Positions 39,291 to 49,480 of a stretch of 64,000 nt of DNA are shown here, in pieces (position 1 is the stretch's first letter; every line of letters starts with the position of its first letter). This stretch comes from CALSPH01 sp041690035 (GTDB lineage: Bacteria; Bacteroidota; Bacteroidia; NS11-12g; UBA955), in NCBI GenBank assembly GCA_041690035.1, contig JBDNFC010000095.1:1-64000 (forward strand). The letters run 5' to 3'. Position numbers and translations under genes: made by a program. The notes under the pieces were generated by a model that was not told where the DNA came from, did no database searches, and saw only the letters and a program-made list of their open reading frames with translations.

Positions 39291-40253
39291 TTATAAATCC
39301 TTTATAATATTATCAAGTTCCGTTTTAGTGCATGATTTCAAATTTGGTAAGTTTACTTCGGTATTGCTTGTGGTATTTATTTCTGCAATTGCATAGGCCA
39401 ATTCATTAGCATTTTTACCTGTTTTTTTATACACTAATACCCTTATGTTTTCTGCAACTCCTAGTCTATAGTATGTAGACATTTGCGTTTTGTTTTTCCA
39501 ATTACACCAAGCGCAGGCATTATATTTTTTAAACATCAATAAGCTAGTACTATTTGTATCTGTGCAACCTTCTGGCATATTAATTACAAAATTTGATACC
39601 AATGCGCCCGTAAATAACACATGATCTATATTACAAAAACCAAATTTAAAATAATCAAAAGTTATGACATAATTTACAGTTCTAGTGCTGGTATCTTCTA
39701 TATTTTCCACGACAACAGAGTCTTGCTTTTTCCAATCAATCACGTTAAATGAATCTTTTTTATTTTTTTCACCTTGCCAAAACTGCATATTTTTTGGAGC
39801 ACCATTTGTGGGCGGAACCATTATTTTAAACCCAACGAAAGAATCCATTTTTAATGACTCCCCATTTTGAATTGCTTCTATAAAAAACATGCCTCCAGAT
39901 TCCAATATTTTGTCTTGAGAAACTGCGGTAACATTAGAAAAAATCATATCTGCTTTATTATTGTACTCAATAAGTTTAATATTTACTTTACCAGTAACAA
40001 GCTTTCCGGCTTTATCCCTTAAACAATTTCCAGGAAAATAAAATTTTGCCCCTCGGCTAGATTCCACAATACTTGCATTACCTGCATTAATGTCAAAGAA
40101 CTGTGCTTTTGGAGCCAATTCTGAAAAATCTGTAAGCGGGTTTATTCTAAGCACTACCCTTACTTCTTTAATGATAATTGTTTGATCTTTTTTACAAGCA
40201 TAAATAAGTGCAGCTAGCCCAATGAACACAATAATAATTTTTATTTTTTTCAT
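39291..40253 (-). CDS. Bacteroidota lipoprotein of unknown function
   Basis: A 320-residue protein with a lipoprotein signal ending IYAC (Cys20). The N-terminal half has a pattern I have seen in Bacteroidota surface proteins: GAKFYFPGNCLRDKAGK, VTGKVNIKLIEYNNKADMI and ESGGMFFIEAIQNGE, which may be a carboxypeptidase-regulatory-like beta fold. The C-terminal half is Cys-containing and unfamiliar. It begins 6 nt after an outer-membrane barrel gene, so the two products probably act together at the cell surface. No function is proposed. Confidence 0.7.
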   Translation of the reverse strand: MKKIKIIIVFIGLAALIYACKKDQTIIIKEVRVVLRINPLTDFSELAPKAQFFDINAGNASIVESSRGAKFYFPGNCLRDKAGKLVTGKVNIKLIEYNNKADMIFSNVTAVSQDKILESGGMFFIEAIQNGESLKMDSFVGFKIMVPPTNGAPKNMQFWQGEKNKKDSFNVIDWKKQDSVVVENIEDTSTRTVNYVITFDYFKFGFCNIDHVLFTGALVSNFVINMPEGCTDTNSTSLLMFKKYNACAWCNWKNKTQMSTYYRLGVAENIRVLVYKKTGKNANELAYAIAEINTTSNTEVNLPNLKSCTKTELDNIIKDL

Positions 40254-40259
40254 AATTTC

Positions 40260-40985
40260 TTATTTTTTAAGTGTCTTTTCTATTCCTTTCTTATCCTTAG
40301 ATTGATTTGCGCTTTTTTTGGTTGGTTTTAGGCTTGAAAAACTACCACCAAATATCACCCCAATATTAAACTGAGTTAGTGTGCGCTCATAGATAGTTTG
40401 TTTTTGCAAACTAAATTTTATGCCTAGCATAGGCTGAATAAAACTTTCATTATTAAAATAAGTGCGAAATGCTACATTAAAATATGGATTTATATTAGTA
40501 TTTGGCCAAACACTTCTGGGAACTTCTTTATTTATAAACGTATTTTGCTCAAAAATTTTAGATTGAACAGTTGCCCCTGCCCCTACCAAAAAATAATAGT
40601 TAAAGTTTTCGGGATTTACAACCCAATTTAATACTGCATTTGCCTGATAAAATCCCTGAAGTGAGCGAATTAGTCGGGCCTCTCCGTTAGAATTACTGTA
40701 ACTAATATTGTACTCTGCGCTGCCATATCCTGCAATTACGTCAAGTAAAAAATTCTTTGAAACTCCTTTAGAAAAATAAATATTGGGCGAAATTTGTGGT
40801 GTTGATTTATCCTTAACTTTCAATTGTAAATCAGGTTGCTTATATTTAATGCTATTAAAATCTGCCCTAGCGTATATCCCAATGCTCAATTTTGGCAATA
40901 TTTCATTGTAATTTTGTGCAATTACCTCTTGTCCTAAAGAAAATAAAGCGAATAGAGAAAAAATCGTGATGCCTTTTATATTCAT
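40260..40985 (-). CDS. Outer-membrane beta-barrel protein
   Basis: A 241-residue protein with a signal peptide ending near VIAQ (residue 24) and a beta-rich mature part with barrel-type strands (LLDVIAGYGSAEYNISY, YFLVGAGATVQS, FNIGVIFGGSF). The C-terminus is a Lys/Ser-rich tail (KPTKKSANQSKDKKG) that would face the periplasm. ATG 40985 is chosen over ATG 41006 because the -7 box at 41004-41011 overlaps the latter. First gene of a two-gene unit with the lipoprotein. Confidence 0.72.
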   Translation of the reverse strand: MNIKGITIFSLFALFSLGQEVIAQNYNEILPKLSIGIYARADFNSIKYKQPDLQLKVKDKSTPQISPNIYFSKGVSKNFLLDVIAGYGSAEYNISYSNSNGEARLIRSLQGFYQANAVLNWVVNPENFNYYFLVGAGATVQSKIFEQNTFINKEVPRSVWPNTNINPYFNVAFRTYFNNESFIQPMLGIKFSLQKQTIYERTLTQFNIGVIFGGSFSSLKPTKKSANQSKDKKGIEKTLKK

Positions 40986-41003
40986 TATTATACACAGTTG
41001 ACG

Positions 41004-41032
41004 CAAACTTAATTAAAATGTGTCGAAAACAA
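41004..41032 (-). promoter_or_regulatory. Promoter of the barrel/lipoprotein pair
   Basis: TTG at 41032-41030, 18-nt spacer, TAAGTTTG at 41011-41004 on the minus strand, 18 nt before ATG 40985. Confidence 0.65.
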
Positions 41033-41072
41033 ATATTATTTTTTATCTTTTTAACCAAATGTAGTATTTTAT

Positions 41073-43886
41073 TTAGATTTTTGCCGCTAAATATTTAGCC
41101 GTGTATGATTTTTTATTTTTGATTAACTCCTTGATGGTGCCTTCAAAAATTAATTCACCCCCATTATCACCCCCTTCTGGGCCAATATCTATCACATAAT
41201 CAGCACATGATATTAAATCCAAGTTATGTTCTATCACTAAAACGGTATGCCCTTTTTCTATCAGCGCTTCAAAAGAGGCCAATAATTTAGTAATATCATT
41301 AAAGTGCAACCCTGTGGTGGGTTCGTCAAAAATAAAAAGCATTCCTTTGCCATTTTTAGCAGCTCCTCCTTTGCCCAAAAAAGAGGCAAGTTTTACCCTT
41401 TGTGCTTCTCCACCACTTAGGGTATTAGAGGATTGCCCTAATTTTATGTATCCCAATCCCACTTCAGCTAGTGTGTTTAATCCATTTATAATACTTTTTT
41501 CTGAGGCAAATAGTTTTATTGCTTCATCCACTGTAAGATTTAGCACATCATTAATGCTGTGTTTATGATAAGTTACTTCTAATATTTCTTCTTTAAATTT
41601 TTTTCCATTACAATCTTCACAAGTCAATTTTATATCTGCCATAAACTGCATTTCGATAGTCAATTCTCCTTCTCCCTTGCATGAATCGCATCGTCCACCA
41701 TCTACGTTAAAAGAAAAATGTTGAGGCCTAAGCATTTGTTTTTTAGCTTCAGGCAAGTTTGCAAACAACTCTCTAATTGCATCATAAGCCTTTACATAAG
41801 TTACGGGATTACTTCTGCTGCTTTTTCCAATTGGGTTTTGGTCAATCATTTCTACAGCATCAATCAAGTGCAAATCACCTTCAATACTTTTTACTTTACC
41901 ATTTTTTTGCGCAATATAATTACCTAATTTTTTTGCTAATGCGGGATATAAAACTCCTTTTATTAGGCTTGTTTTACCACTTCCACTAACCCCGGTAATG
42001 CAAGTTAGCATATTTAAAGGTATAGTAACATCAATATTTTTAAGATTATTTTCTGCTGCGCCTATTATTTTAATAGCATTTCTAATTTTTCTCTGTTCAG
42101 ATAATTTTAGCACTTTTTTCTCACCCGAAATATATTTGGCAGTCAAGCTATTATTATCCAATAGCATAGCTTTAAAACTGCCACTAAAAACAAGGTTTCC
42201 GCCATGTTCTCCTGCCAATGGCCCAATATCTATGATATGATCTGCTGCCCGCATTACCTCTTCATCATGCTCTACAATTACTACCGTATTACCAGCAGCT
42301 TGCAAATTTTTTATTACTTTTATCAATCGATGAGTATCGCGAGTGTGCAGGCCTATTGAGGGCTCATCTAGCACATAAGTGCTTCCTACAAGGCTGCTCC
42401 CCAAACTTGTAGCTAGATTAATACGCTGACTTTCTCCACCCGATAATGAATTAGACAATCTATTAAGAGAAAGATAATTTAAACCTACATCCATCAAAAA
42501 ACTAAGTCGGGCATTTATTTCAGATAGGATTCGTTCAGCAATTTTAAGCGACTCTGTATTGAGTTTTAAAGTGCTAAAATAATTTTGTGCTTCTGCAATG
42601 GTCATTAATAAAACATCTGTAATACTGATTTTTTTATATAATTGAGAAACCTTTGCCAAATTATCTAGTTGAATATAGGTGGCATCTTTGCGCAAACGGG
42701 AGCCTTTGCAATCAGTGCATTTTGTTTTTCCCTTATACCTAGAAAGCAGCACTCGATATTGAATTTTATAACTTTGACGCTCTATAAAGGCAAAAAAATT
42801 ATAAATCCCTTCCATATCTTTATTTCCATGCCATAACAAATTTATCTGAGCCTCGGTCAATTCCATATAAGAACGATGCACAGGAAAGTCAACATGCACT
42901 GCTTTTTTGATAAAATTTTCTTTAAAGACTTGCATACCTTCGCTTTTCCATGGCAATACTGCATTATCAAAAATAGACAATGATTTATCTGGAATTACCA
43001 AGTCTTCATCAATTCCAAAAACAGTTCCAAAACCTTCACAATATTTGCATGCACCATAAGGATTATTGTAGCTAAGCAAATTTACAGAAGGTTGCTCAAA
43101 AAGCATCCCATCAGCTTCAAACTTATTATTAAAAGCCATAATCGTGTCATTATAACTTAATATACATTGGCCTTTAGACTCCCAAAATGCAGCCTCTACA
43201 GATTCTGCCAACCTACTATGCCATTCTTCTGTTTCATCTATACCAATTCTATCTATTACTAAACTTGCTTTTTTAAAATTTTTGGCTTTTTCACTTATTA
43301 AATCATCTATTTTGCAAATTTGATCATCAATAAGCAATCTTGAAAAACCCAAATTTGAAAAATATTTTGCAATCACAATGCTGTCCTTAAATTTCTCGAT
43401 AATTGGAGAAAGCACGAGCACCATTGTGCCTTGCGGCAAACCTTTAGCAAAATTGAGTACATCTTTTACTTGATGACACTTTACCTCCTGCCCACTAACG
43501 GGTGAATAGGTTTTGCCAACTCTAGCAAATAAAAGTTTCAGATAATCATATATTTCTGTACTTGTGGCCACAGTAGACCTTGTATTTGTAGTATTCACTT
43601 TTTGCTCAATGGCAATAGATGGCGCTAAACCGTCAATAGAATCTACATCTGGTTTTTCTAATTTTCCAAGAAATTGTCTTGCATAAGAGCTAAGGCTTTC
43701 TACATACCTGCGCTGTCCTTCGGCAAAGAGGGTATCAAACACCAATGAAGATTTGCCAGAGCCAGATACACCAGTAACGACAGTAAAAGAGTTTCTAACA
43801 ATATCTACATTGATGTTTTTTAAGTTGTGCTGCCTAGCACCTTTAATAGAGATTAGGTCTATGTGATTGTTTGTTTTATCGGGCAT
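41073..43886 (-). CDS. uvrA: Excinuclease ABC subunit A
   Basis: A 937-residue DNA-damage sensor of nucleotide excision repair. It has two ABC ATPase modules: Walker A GVSGSGKSSLVFDTLFAEG near residue 38 and GVSGSGKTSLIKGVL near 632, with signatures LSGGESQRINLA near 488 and LSGGEAQRVKLA near 829. Zinc-finger cysteines are in CKYCEGFG, CTDCKG and CDSCKGEGE. Length is usual. It is not in an operon with uvrB here. Confidence 0.98.
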   Translation of the reverse strand: MPDKTNNHIDLISIKGARQHNLKNINVDIVRNSFTVVTGVSGSGKSSLVFDTLFAEGQRRYVESLSSYARQFLGKLEKPDVDSIDGLAPSIAIEQKVNTTNTRSTVATSTEIYDYLKLLFARVGKTYSPVSGQEVKCHQVKDVLNFAKGLPQGTMVLVLSPIIEKFKDSIVIAKYFSNLGFSRLLIDDQICKIDDLISEKAKNFKKASLVIDRIGIDETEEWHSRLAESVEAAFWESKGQCILSYNDTIMAFNNKFEADGMLFEQPSVNLLSYNNPYGACKYCEGFGTVFGIDEDLVIPDKSLSIFDNAVLPWKSEGMQVFKENFIKKAVHVDFPVHRSYMELTEAQINLLWHGNKDMEGIYNFFAFIERQSYKIQYRVLLSRYKGKTKCTDCKGSRLRKDATYIQLDNLAKVSQLYKKISITDVLLMTIAEAQNYFSTLKLNTESLKIAERILSEINARLSFLMDVGLNYLSLNRLSNSLSGGESQRINLATSLGSSLVGSTYVLDEPSIGLHTRDTHRLIKVIKNLQAAGNTVVIVEHDEEVMRAADHIIDIGPLAGEHGGNLVFSGSFKAMLLDNNSLTAKYISGEKKVLKLSEQRKIRNAIKIIGAAENNLKNIDVTIPLNMLTCITGVSGSGKTSLIKGVLYPALAKKLGNYIAQKNGKVKSIEGDLHLIDAVEMIDQNPIGKSSRSNPVTYVKAYDAIRELFANLPEAKKQMLRPQHFSFNVDGGRCDSCKGEGELTIEMQFMADIKLTCEDCNGKKFKEEILEVTYHKHSINDVLNLTVDEAIKLFASEKSIINGLNTLAEVGLGYIKLGQSSNTLSGGEAQRVKLASFLGKGGAAKNGKGMLFIFDEPTTGLHFNDITKLLASFEALIEKGHTVLVIEHNLDLISCADYVIDIGPEGGDNGGELIFEGTIKELIKNKKSYTAKYLAAKI

Positions 43887-43908
43887 TTATATTATTTGTA
43901 ATCGCCCA

Positions 43909-43916
43909 CAAATGTA
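43909..43916 (-). promoter_or_regulatory. -7 promoter element TACATTTG of uvrA
   Basis: Exact TAnnTTTG on the minus strand, 22 nt before the ATG. No LexA-type palindrome was noticed next to it. Confidence 0.5.
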
Positions 43917-44087
43917 GGTTTTTTATTTTCATTTTTATACACCACAATGCACGTCATACCGCTTTTAAATGAACTTTTAAAACACTAAAAAATTCGAGAT
44001 TTTTTTATGATAAAATTTAAAAAATTAAACTTTTTAATTTTGAAATGAGATAAAAAAAATTGCAATAAATTGGTGAATAAATGCCCT

Positions 44088-44117
44088 TTGCATGCTAAAT
44101 TTTTGCGTGTATATTTG
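44088..44117 (+). promoter_or_regulatory. Promoter of the ECF sigma factor gene
   Basis: TTG at 44088-44090, exactly 19 nt, then TATATTTG at 44110-44117. It ends 10 nt before the TTG start codon, so the leader is at most a few bases. Confidence 0.78.
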
Positions 44118-44127
44118 AAGTCTTATT

Positions 44128-44718
44128 TTGAGTCAAAACCTACAAAGAGCAGCATTCGAAAAGCTATTTGAATCGTACTACACCCGATTGCATTATTTTG
44201 CAAAACAATATGTGTATAACAATGATGATGCTGAAGAACTTGTAAACGATAGTTTTATAGCAATTTGGGGGAAAAGAGAAGAACTTATTTTTGACCAAAG
44301 TCTAAAACCATACTTATATACCACTGTTAAAAACAGATGCATTAATTTTATAAAAAAAAATAAAATTGAAACTATAGAAATAGAAAAAGCAAGTTACGAG
44401 TTGGTTGCAGAAGATACTTTTGATGTGTTGCAACAATTAAATAAAAAAGAGACCGAAAATCTCATTTTTGCTGCTATTGCAAAACTACCGCCAAAGTGTA
44501 AACAAGTATTTTTATTAAGCAGAAAAGAGGAATTGAGCTACAAAGAAATTGCAGCAATTCTGGATATTAATATTAAAACAGTAGAAAATCAAATTGGCAT
44601 TGCCCTAAAATTTATTAGAAAAAAACTGAGCATAGAAAACAATGGAACCAATCCTAAAAATTTACATTTACCCACAATATTATTTTTTCTTTATGAAACT
44701 TGTGACCTCTATTTTTAG
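44128..44718 (+). CDS. ECF-type RNA polymerase sigma factor
   Basis: A 196-residue sigma-70 family protein. Region 2 is FEKLFESYYTRLHYFAKQYV...AEELVNDSFIAIW (residues 10-48), region 4 is IAKLPPKCKQVFLLSRKEELSYKEIAAILDI (about 117-148), with no region 3. The start is TTG. A FecR-type anti-sigma gene usually follows such factors in Bacteroidota, but here the next gene, 81 nt on, is a polysaccharide chain-length regulator. It may therefore control surface-polymer synthesis, which is inference from position. Confidence 0.88.
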   Translation: MSQNLQRAAFEKLFESYYTRLHYFAKQYVYNNDDAEELVNDSFIAIWGKREELIFDQSLKPYLYTTVKNRCINFIKKNKIETIEIEKASYELVAEDTFDVLQQLNKKETENLIFAAIAKLPPKCKQVFLLSRKEELSYKEIAAILDINIKTVENQIGIALKFIRKKLSIENNGTNPKNLHLPTILFFLYETCDLYF

Positions 44719-44799
44719 TAAAAAATAATTTTTGGTTTTTTTAAGATAAAAATATATTTAATAGATACTATCTTTGACCCAATATTTTATATTAAATTA

Positions 44800-45807
44800 A
44801 TGGACAATAAAGAGCTTAAAAGTTTTGATTTCAATTTTATAGAGATTATAAGCATTTGGTGGAAATACAGAAAAATTTTAATAGTTTTGGCTATAGCTGC
44901 AGTGTTAATTTCTGCAATTTTTTCTGCCCCCTTTTTTATTAAACCAAAGTTTAAATCTACAGCTATTTTTTATCCTACAACCAATAATTCTATTTCTAAT
45001 GCATTGCTAACGGAACTAAACACACGGGCTAAAGACCCGTTGGCATTTGGAGAAGAAGAAGAGGCTGAAAAAGCCTTGCAAATCTTACAATCTAGCAAGC
45101 TACAAGACAGGTTAATCAAAACTTTTGATTTAATGAATCACTACGAAATTAAAAATTCTAGCACTCCAAATGCAGACCTTTCAAAAAAAATATCCTCTAA
45201 TATTACCTATAGTAGAACAAGATACCTTTCTATAAAAATCGAGGTTTTAGACAATGACCCTCTCATAGCGCAAGCAATTGCCAATGGAATATTAAACCTT
45301 TATGATACAATAAAAAACGAAATTCAATTAGAAGTGGCCAAGCCGGCACTGGAAATCGTAAAACGCGCATTAGAAGCCAAAGAAGCACAATTAGAAGGAA
45401 TAAGAACAGGAATGCGCAAATTAGGTGAGGCAGGTGTAACTAATTATGAAGAACAATCTAGGGCACTAGCCGAAGAAATTTACAAAGCGCGTGCCTCTGG
45501 TATTATGAGCAAAGTAAGTGATTTAATAGAACAGCAAAAAAACCTAGTAGAATTTGGTGGCAGCTCCATATCACTTAAAGAGCAACTAGAATTAGAAGAG
45601 GAAAAATTATCTGATTTAAGGTTGAAGTATGAAAAAGCAGAAGTAGATGTAAGAGAAAAGCTACAAAATTTGTTTATAGTGAGCAATGCCGATCAACCAG
45701 AGAAAAAATCATATCCTGTAAGGTGGTTAATAGTTGTCACAAGCTTAATAACATCTCTGCTGTTTGGAGGGTTGGCCTTATATATCTACGAAAAAAATAA
45801 AAAATAA
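44800..45807 (+). CDS. Wzz/GumC-type polysaccharide chain-length determinant
   Basis: A 335-residue inner-membrane protein with two terminal helices (about residues 22-47 and 308-329) and a long periplasmic coiled-coil part rich in Glu, Lys and Leu between them. This is the topology of Wzz-type co-polymerases, which set the length of exported polysaccharides. There is no C-terminal tyrosine kinase domain. The stop codon TAA is directly followed by the ATG of the next gene. Confidence 0.85.
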   Translation: MDNKELKSFDFNFIEIISIWWKYRKILIVLAIAAVLISAIFSAPFFIKPKFKSTAIFYPTTNNSISNALLTELNTRAKDPLAFGEEEEAEKALQILQSSKLQDRLIKTFDLMNHYEIKNSSTPNADLSKKISSNITYSRTRYLSIKIEVLDNDPLIAQAIANGILNLYDTIKNEIQLEVAKPALEIVKRALEAKEAQLEGIRTGMRKLGEAGVTNYEEQSRALAEEIYKARASGIMSKVSDLIEQQKNLVEFGGSSISLKEQLELEEEKLSDLRLKYEKAEVDVREKLQNLFIVSNADQPEKKSYPVRWLIVVTSLITSLLFGGLALYIYEKNKK

Positions 45808-47250
45808 ATGATGAATAATCTAGGTGCAAAAAAAATTGCATTTGGTGCAGGTCTTTTTGGTTTAGTTTTATCTATTTTGCTCGGTTATATAGGATTATTT
45901 ATTTCTCCATTGGTGCCTATTGCGCTATTCTTATTATTTATTCTTATTGTCAGAACAGACCTTTACATTCTTATCACTGTTTTTATGGTGCCTCTATCTA
46001 TTCCTTTAGAAGATATCGGTGCAGGTATTGGCATGTCTTTACCCACAGAACCTATGATTGCGATACTCATGGTTTTTACATGTTTAAAACTGGCAGGCGG
46101 CTATACTTTTGATATAAAATTTATTAAACATCCCCTTACATTAATTATTTTGGCAAATTTTTTATGGATGGCAGTTTCAACATTTTTTAGTGCAATACCT
46201 GCTAATTCTATTAAATACCTTATTATTAGGTTTATGTATATTATTACTTGTTATTTTTTAATTGGGCATTTATTTAAAAACCCAACTTTTATCATACGTT
46301 TATTCTTTGCACTTCTTTTAAGTACATTTATTTTAGTATTATACACCAATATTCGTCATGCATCGGAAGGATTTGTGCGCACACACAGTTATTTTATATC
46401 ACAGCCATTTTTTATGGATCATGGAATATATGCGGCAGCAGTTTCATTTGTATTTGCAGTTTCCTTATTTTTTATTATTAATGGTTTTAGCCTAGGTCTG
46501 TCGCGGTTTCAAAGAATATTGCTCATTTTTGTATTCTTTTTTATCACAATGGGTTTGGTGTTTTCATTTACGCGTGCAGCTTGGGTGAGTCTCGTTGGCA
46601 CTTTTGGCTTTTATGCCATCATGAGGCTAAAAATAAAGTTTGCGCACCTCGTTCTTTTTGGAGGATTAGCAATTTTTTACGTTGTAGGCAATTGGGAACA
46701 GTTAAGTTTTAGTTTAGAAGGAAATAAAAAAGGCAGCGATGATAACATAGAAGTACATGTAAAAAGTATATCTAACATAAGCACAGACCCTAGCAATATG
46801 GAGCGTGTAAATAGATGGAACTGCGCAATGGAAATGTTTAAGGAGCGACCAATTACTGGTTTTGGACCTGCTACTTATACCCAAATTTATGGATCGTATC
46901 AAAAAACAGCAGATTTAACCATTATTTCTACCTTTTCTGGAGATTTGGGCAATGCTCACAGCGAATATTTTGCAGCATTGAGCGAAACTGGACTTCCTGG
47001 TTTGCTAACGTGGCTAGGCATAATTATTTTATCTATTTTTTATGCAATGAAACTATTTGCAACTTTTACAGCCCAAGGCAATAAAAAATATGCAACATTG
47101 TTATTAATGGCTTTTCTAGGCTTGATGACCTATTATTTGCACAGTTTTTTAAATAATTACAGTGAATTTGATAAAATAGCCGTCATGTTTTGGTCTTTTT
47201 TGGCAATTATCACTAGGCTGTCTGTAGATAAAGAAACCTTGAAAGTTTAA
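45808..47250 (+). CDS. O-antigen ligase/polymerase family membrane protein
   Basis: A 480-residue protein with about ten or more hydrophobic segments. The Wzy_C/WaaL-type large loop lies near residues 295-395 and holds WNCAMEMFKERPITGFGPATY and DLGNAHSEYFAALSETGLPG; the His in NAHSEY is typical of the active region. Such proteins polymerise or ligate undecaprenyl-linked glycans at the periplasmic face. It is immediately adjacent to the Wzz-like gene (no gap). No glycosyltransferase or flippase gene is next to it, so the glycan units must be made elsewhere. Confidence 0.83.
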   Translation: MMNNLGAKKIAFGAGLFGLVLSILLGYIGLFISPLVPIALFLLFILIVRTDLYILITVFMVPLSIPLEDIGAGIGMSLPTEPMIAILMVFTCLKLAGGYTFDIKFIKHPLTLIILANFLWMAVSTFFSAIPANSIKYLIIRFMYIITCYFLIGHLFKNPTFIIRLFFALLLSTFILVLYTNIRHASEGFVRTHSYFISQPFFMDHGIYAAAVSFVFAVSLFFIINGFSLGLSRFQRILLIFVFFFITMGLVFSFTRAAWVSLVGTFGFYAIMRLKIKFAHLVLFGGLAIFYVVGNWEQLSFSLEGNKKGSDDNIEVHVKSISNISTDPSNMERVNRWNCAMEMFKERPITGFGPATYTQIYGSYQKTADLTIISTFSGDLGNAHSEYFAALSETGLPGLLTWLGIIILSIFYAMKLFATFTAQGNKKYATLLLMAFLGLMTYYLHSFLNNYSEFDKIAVMFWSFLAIITRLSVDKETLKV

Positions 47251-47312
47251 TTAATGTTACTTCCTAATCGTAATACGTAATATTTTATTAGCTTTTATGC
47301 TAAAGTTAAGCA

Positions 47313-48239
47313 TTAAGTCTTACAATTTATTGCCTCAATATTGCGCATCAAACCTTTATAGCCAGTTCTTTTTATGGCCGATTTTTTAAATATTTGTTTA
47401 AAAACTGGAGCAGTCATATCTTTCCAATCAGCCTCGCTAAGCAATTGCATCTGCAATGATGGCTTAAGCTCAGGCTCATTATGGGTTTTACTAAACCTAT
47501 TCCACGGGCATACATCTTGACAAATATCACAGCCAAATATCCAATTATTGAGTGCTTTTTTTTCATCAGTATTAAATTCTTCCTTTAACTCAATGGTGAG
47601 ATAAGAAATACATTTGGTAGCATCTAAGAAACCATCTTTATGCAAAGCATCTGTAGGACAAGCATCGATACAAGCAGTGCAACTGCCGCAATAGTCTTTA
47701 ATTGGTTGATCATAATCAAAAGTCCAATTGCTGATGATATTGGCTATGAAAAAGAAACTTCCCATTTTATTATTGAGCAGCAAGGTATTTTTTCCTAACC
47801 AACCCAAACCAGATTTAGCCGCCCACTGCCGCTCCATTACAGGTGCACTATCTACAAATATACGTCCTTCAAATGCGCCTAATTGGGCACTTGCTGCTTC
47901 AACAAAAAGGGCTAATTTTTCTTTGACAACATTGTGATAATCATTTCCATAAGCATATTTAGCTACTTTAAAATTTTTATCGTGGATGGTTTTTTCTGGA
48001 AAATAATTAAATATTAGGCTAATCACTGATTTAGCACCTGGCACAAGTAAAGTGGGATCTAAGCGTTTGTCAAAATTATTTTCTAAATAGGCCATCTTGC
48101 CGTGATATCCTTTTTTTAGCCATTGGTTTAGCCTATCCTCCTCCTCGACCAATTTTTCAGCTTTACTAATTCCACAAAAACTAAAGCCAAAAGATTGGCT
48201 CAAAGATTTAACCCATTGAGTGTGTTCGCTTTTAATCAA
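47313..48239 (-). CDS. queG: Epoxyqueuosine reductase
   Basis: A 308-residue cobalamin- and Fe-S-dependent enzyme that makes the last step of queuosine in tRNA. Two [4Fe-4S] motifs are visible: [16 protein letters not shown] (near residues 179-194) and [10 protein letters not shown] (near 237-246). N-terminal [11 protein letters not shown] and the [17 protein letters not shown] block agree. The start TTG overlaps the ruvB stop in TTGA (4 nt), suggesting translational coupling. Confidence 0.95.
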   Translation of the reverse strand: MIKSEHTQWVKSLSQSFGFSFCGISKAEKLVEEEDRLNQWLKKGYHGKMAYLENNFDKRLDPTLLVPGAKSVISLIFNYFPEKTIHDKNFKVAKYAYGNDYHNVVKEKLALFVEAASAQLGAFEGRIFVDSAPVMERQWAAKSGLGWLGKNTLLLNNKMGSFFFIANIISNWTFDYDQPIKDYCGSCTACIDACPTDALHKDGFLDATKCISYLTIELKEEFNTDEKKALNNWIFGCDICQDVCPWNRFSKTHNEPELKPSLQMQLLSEADWKDMTAPVFKQIFKKSAIKRTGYKGLMRNIEAINCKT

Positions 48240-49258
48240 AACAAAGAATTGGTTTGCTTTTGCGTAGGTATTTTATTTAAGTGTTTGTAAGCCAACTCTG
48301 TAGCTTCTCTGCCTCTGGCAGTTCTTTGCAAAAAACCTTCTTGAATAAGAAATGGCTCATATACCTCTTCTATTGTACCAGCCTCTTCTCCAACAGCTGT
48401 TGCAATAGTGTTTATACCCACAGGGCCTCCTTTAAATTTATCAATTATAGTGAGTAAAATTTTATTATCCATTTCATCTAAACCCAAAATATCTACATTT
48501 AAGGCATTAAGTGCATACTTTGCAATACTTAGGTCTATCACACCAGAGCCCTCTACTTGGGCAAAATCTCTTGTTCTGCGCAATAACGCATTGGCAATTC
48601 TTGGAGTACCTCGGCTTCTTCTCGCAATTTCTTGCGCAGCATCACTATCTAATGGAATATTAATAATACCCGCACTTCTTTTTACAATCGTGGCCAAGGT
48701 ATTTACATCATAATAAGATAGCCTGCTAGTGATACCAAATCTGGCACGCAAAGGAGATGTCAATAATCCACTGCGTGTAGTAGCACCAACTAATGTAAAT
48801 GGGGATATAGCTATTTGCACACTTCTAGCACTCGGCCCACTGTCTATCATGATATCAATTTTATAATCTTCCATAGCAGAGTATAAATACTCCTCTACTA
48901 CCGGAGATAACCGATGTATTTCATCAATAAATAATACATCTCCTTCGTCTAAATTTGTGAGCATACCAGCAAGATCTCCTGGCTTTTCTAATACTGGACC
49001 GCTTGTAACCCGCAAATTACTTTGCAACTCATTGGCAATAATATTAGCTAGGGTAGTTTTTCCTAATCCTGGAGGGCCGTGCAATAGCACATGATCTAGT
49101 GCCTCTCCTCTTTGTTTAGCAGCTTTTACAAATATTTTTAAATTTGTTAAAATACTTTCTTGTCCAGTAAAATCTTCAAAATCAGTGGGGCGCAATACCT
49201 TTTCTATATCATTCTCGACATTAGATACTTGCTTTTCTGGATTCAAATTTGGGTTCAT
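48236..49258 (-). CDS. ruvB: Holliday junction branch migration ATPase RuvB
   Basis: A 340-residue AAA+ motor that moves Holliday junctions together with RuvA. Walker [12 protein letters not shown] near residues 61-71, Walker [11 protein letters not shown] near 108, sensor region [10 protein letters not shown] near 155 and the C-terminal winged-helix ([14 protein letters not shown] [17 protein letters not shown]) are intact. It precedes queG on the same transcript and has its own promoter. Confidence 0.98.
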   Translation of the reverse strand: MNPNLNPEKQVSNVENDIEKVLRPTDFEDFTGQESILTNLKIFVKAAKQRGEALDHVLLHGPPGLGKTTLANIIANELQSNLRVTSGPVLEKPGDLAGMLTNLDEGDVLFIDEIHRLSPVVEEYLYSAMEDYKIDIMIDSGPSARSVQIAISPFTLVGATTRSGLLTSPLRARFGITSRLSYYDVNTLATIVKRSAGIINIPLDSDAAQEIARRSRGTPRIANALLRRTRDFAQVEGSGVIDLSIAKYALNALNVDILGLDEMDNKILLTIIDKFKGGPVGINTIATAVGEEAGTIEEVYEPFLIQEGFLQRTARGREATELAYKHLNKIPTQKQTNSLF

Positions 49259-49269
49259 TTACAACATCA

Positions 49270-49301
49270 CAAAGGTAAAGAAAAAATAAGTCCTATCACA
49301 A
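49270..49301 (-). promoter_or_regulatory. Promoter of ruvB-queG
   Basis: TTG at 49301-49299, 21-nt spacer, TACCTTTG at 49277-49270 on the minus strand, 11 nt before the ruvB ATG. Confidence 0.68.
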
Positions 49302-49480
49302 ATTAATAAAGTTCATAATCATTTAGAATATGGATGTTTATTTTAGTTTAATTTGAATAATTATATTGATAAAAATAAATGCTTAAAAGAAGAAATATTA
49401 CTATTGGATTTCATATTAAAAAAAATAAATACAACCTTTTTGTAAATTCAGGCATCTTATTTGTATATTGTAATATCATT

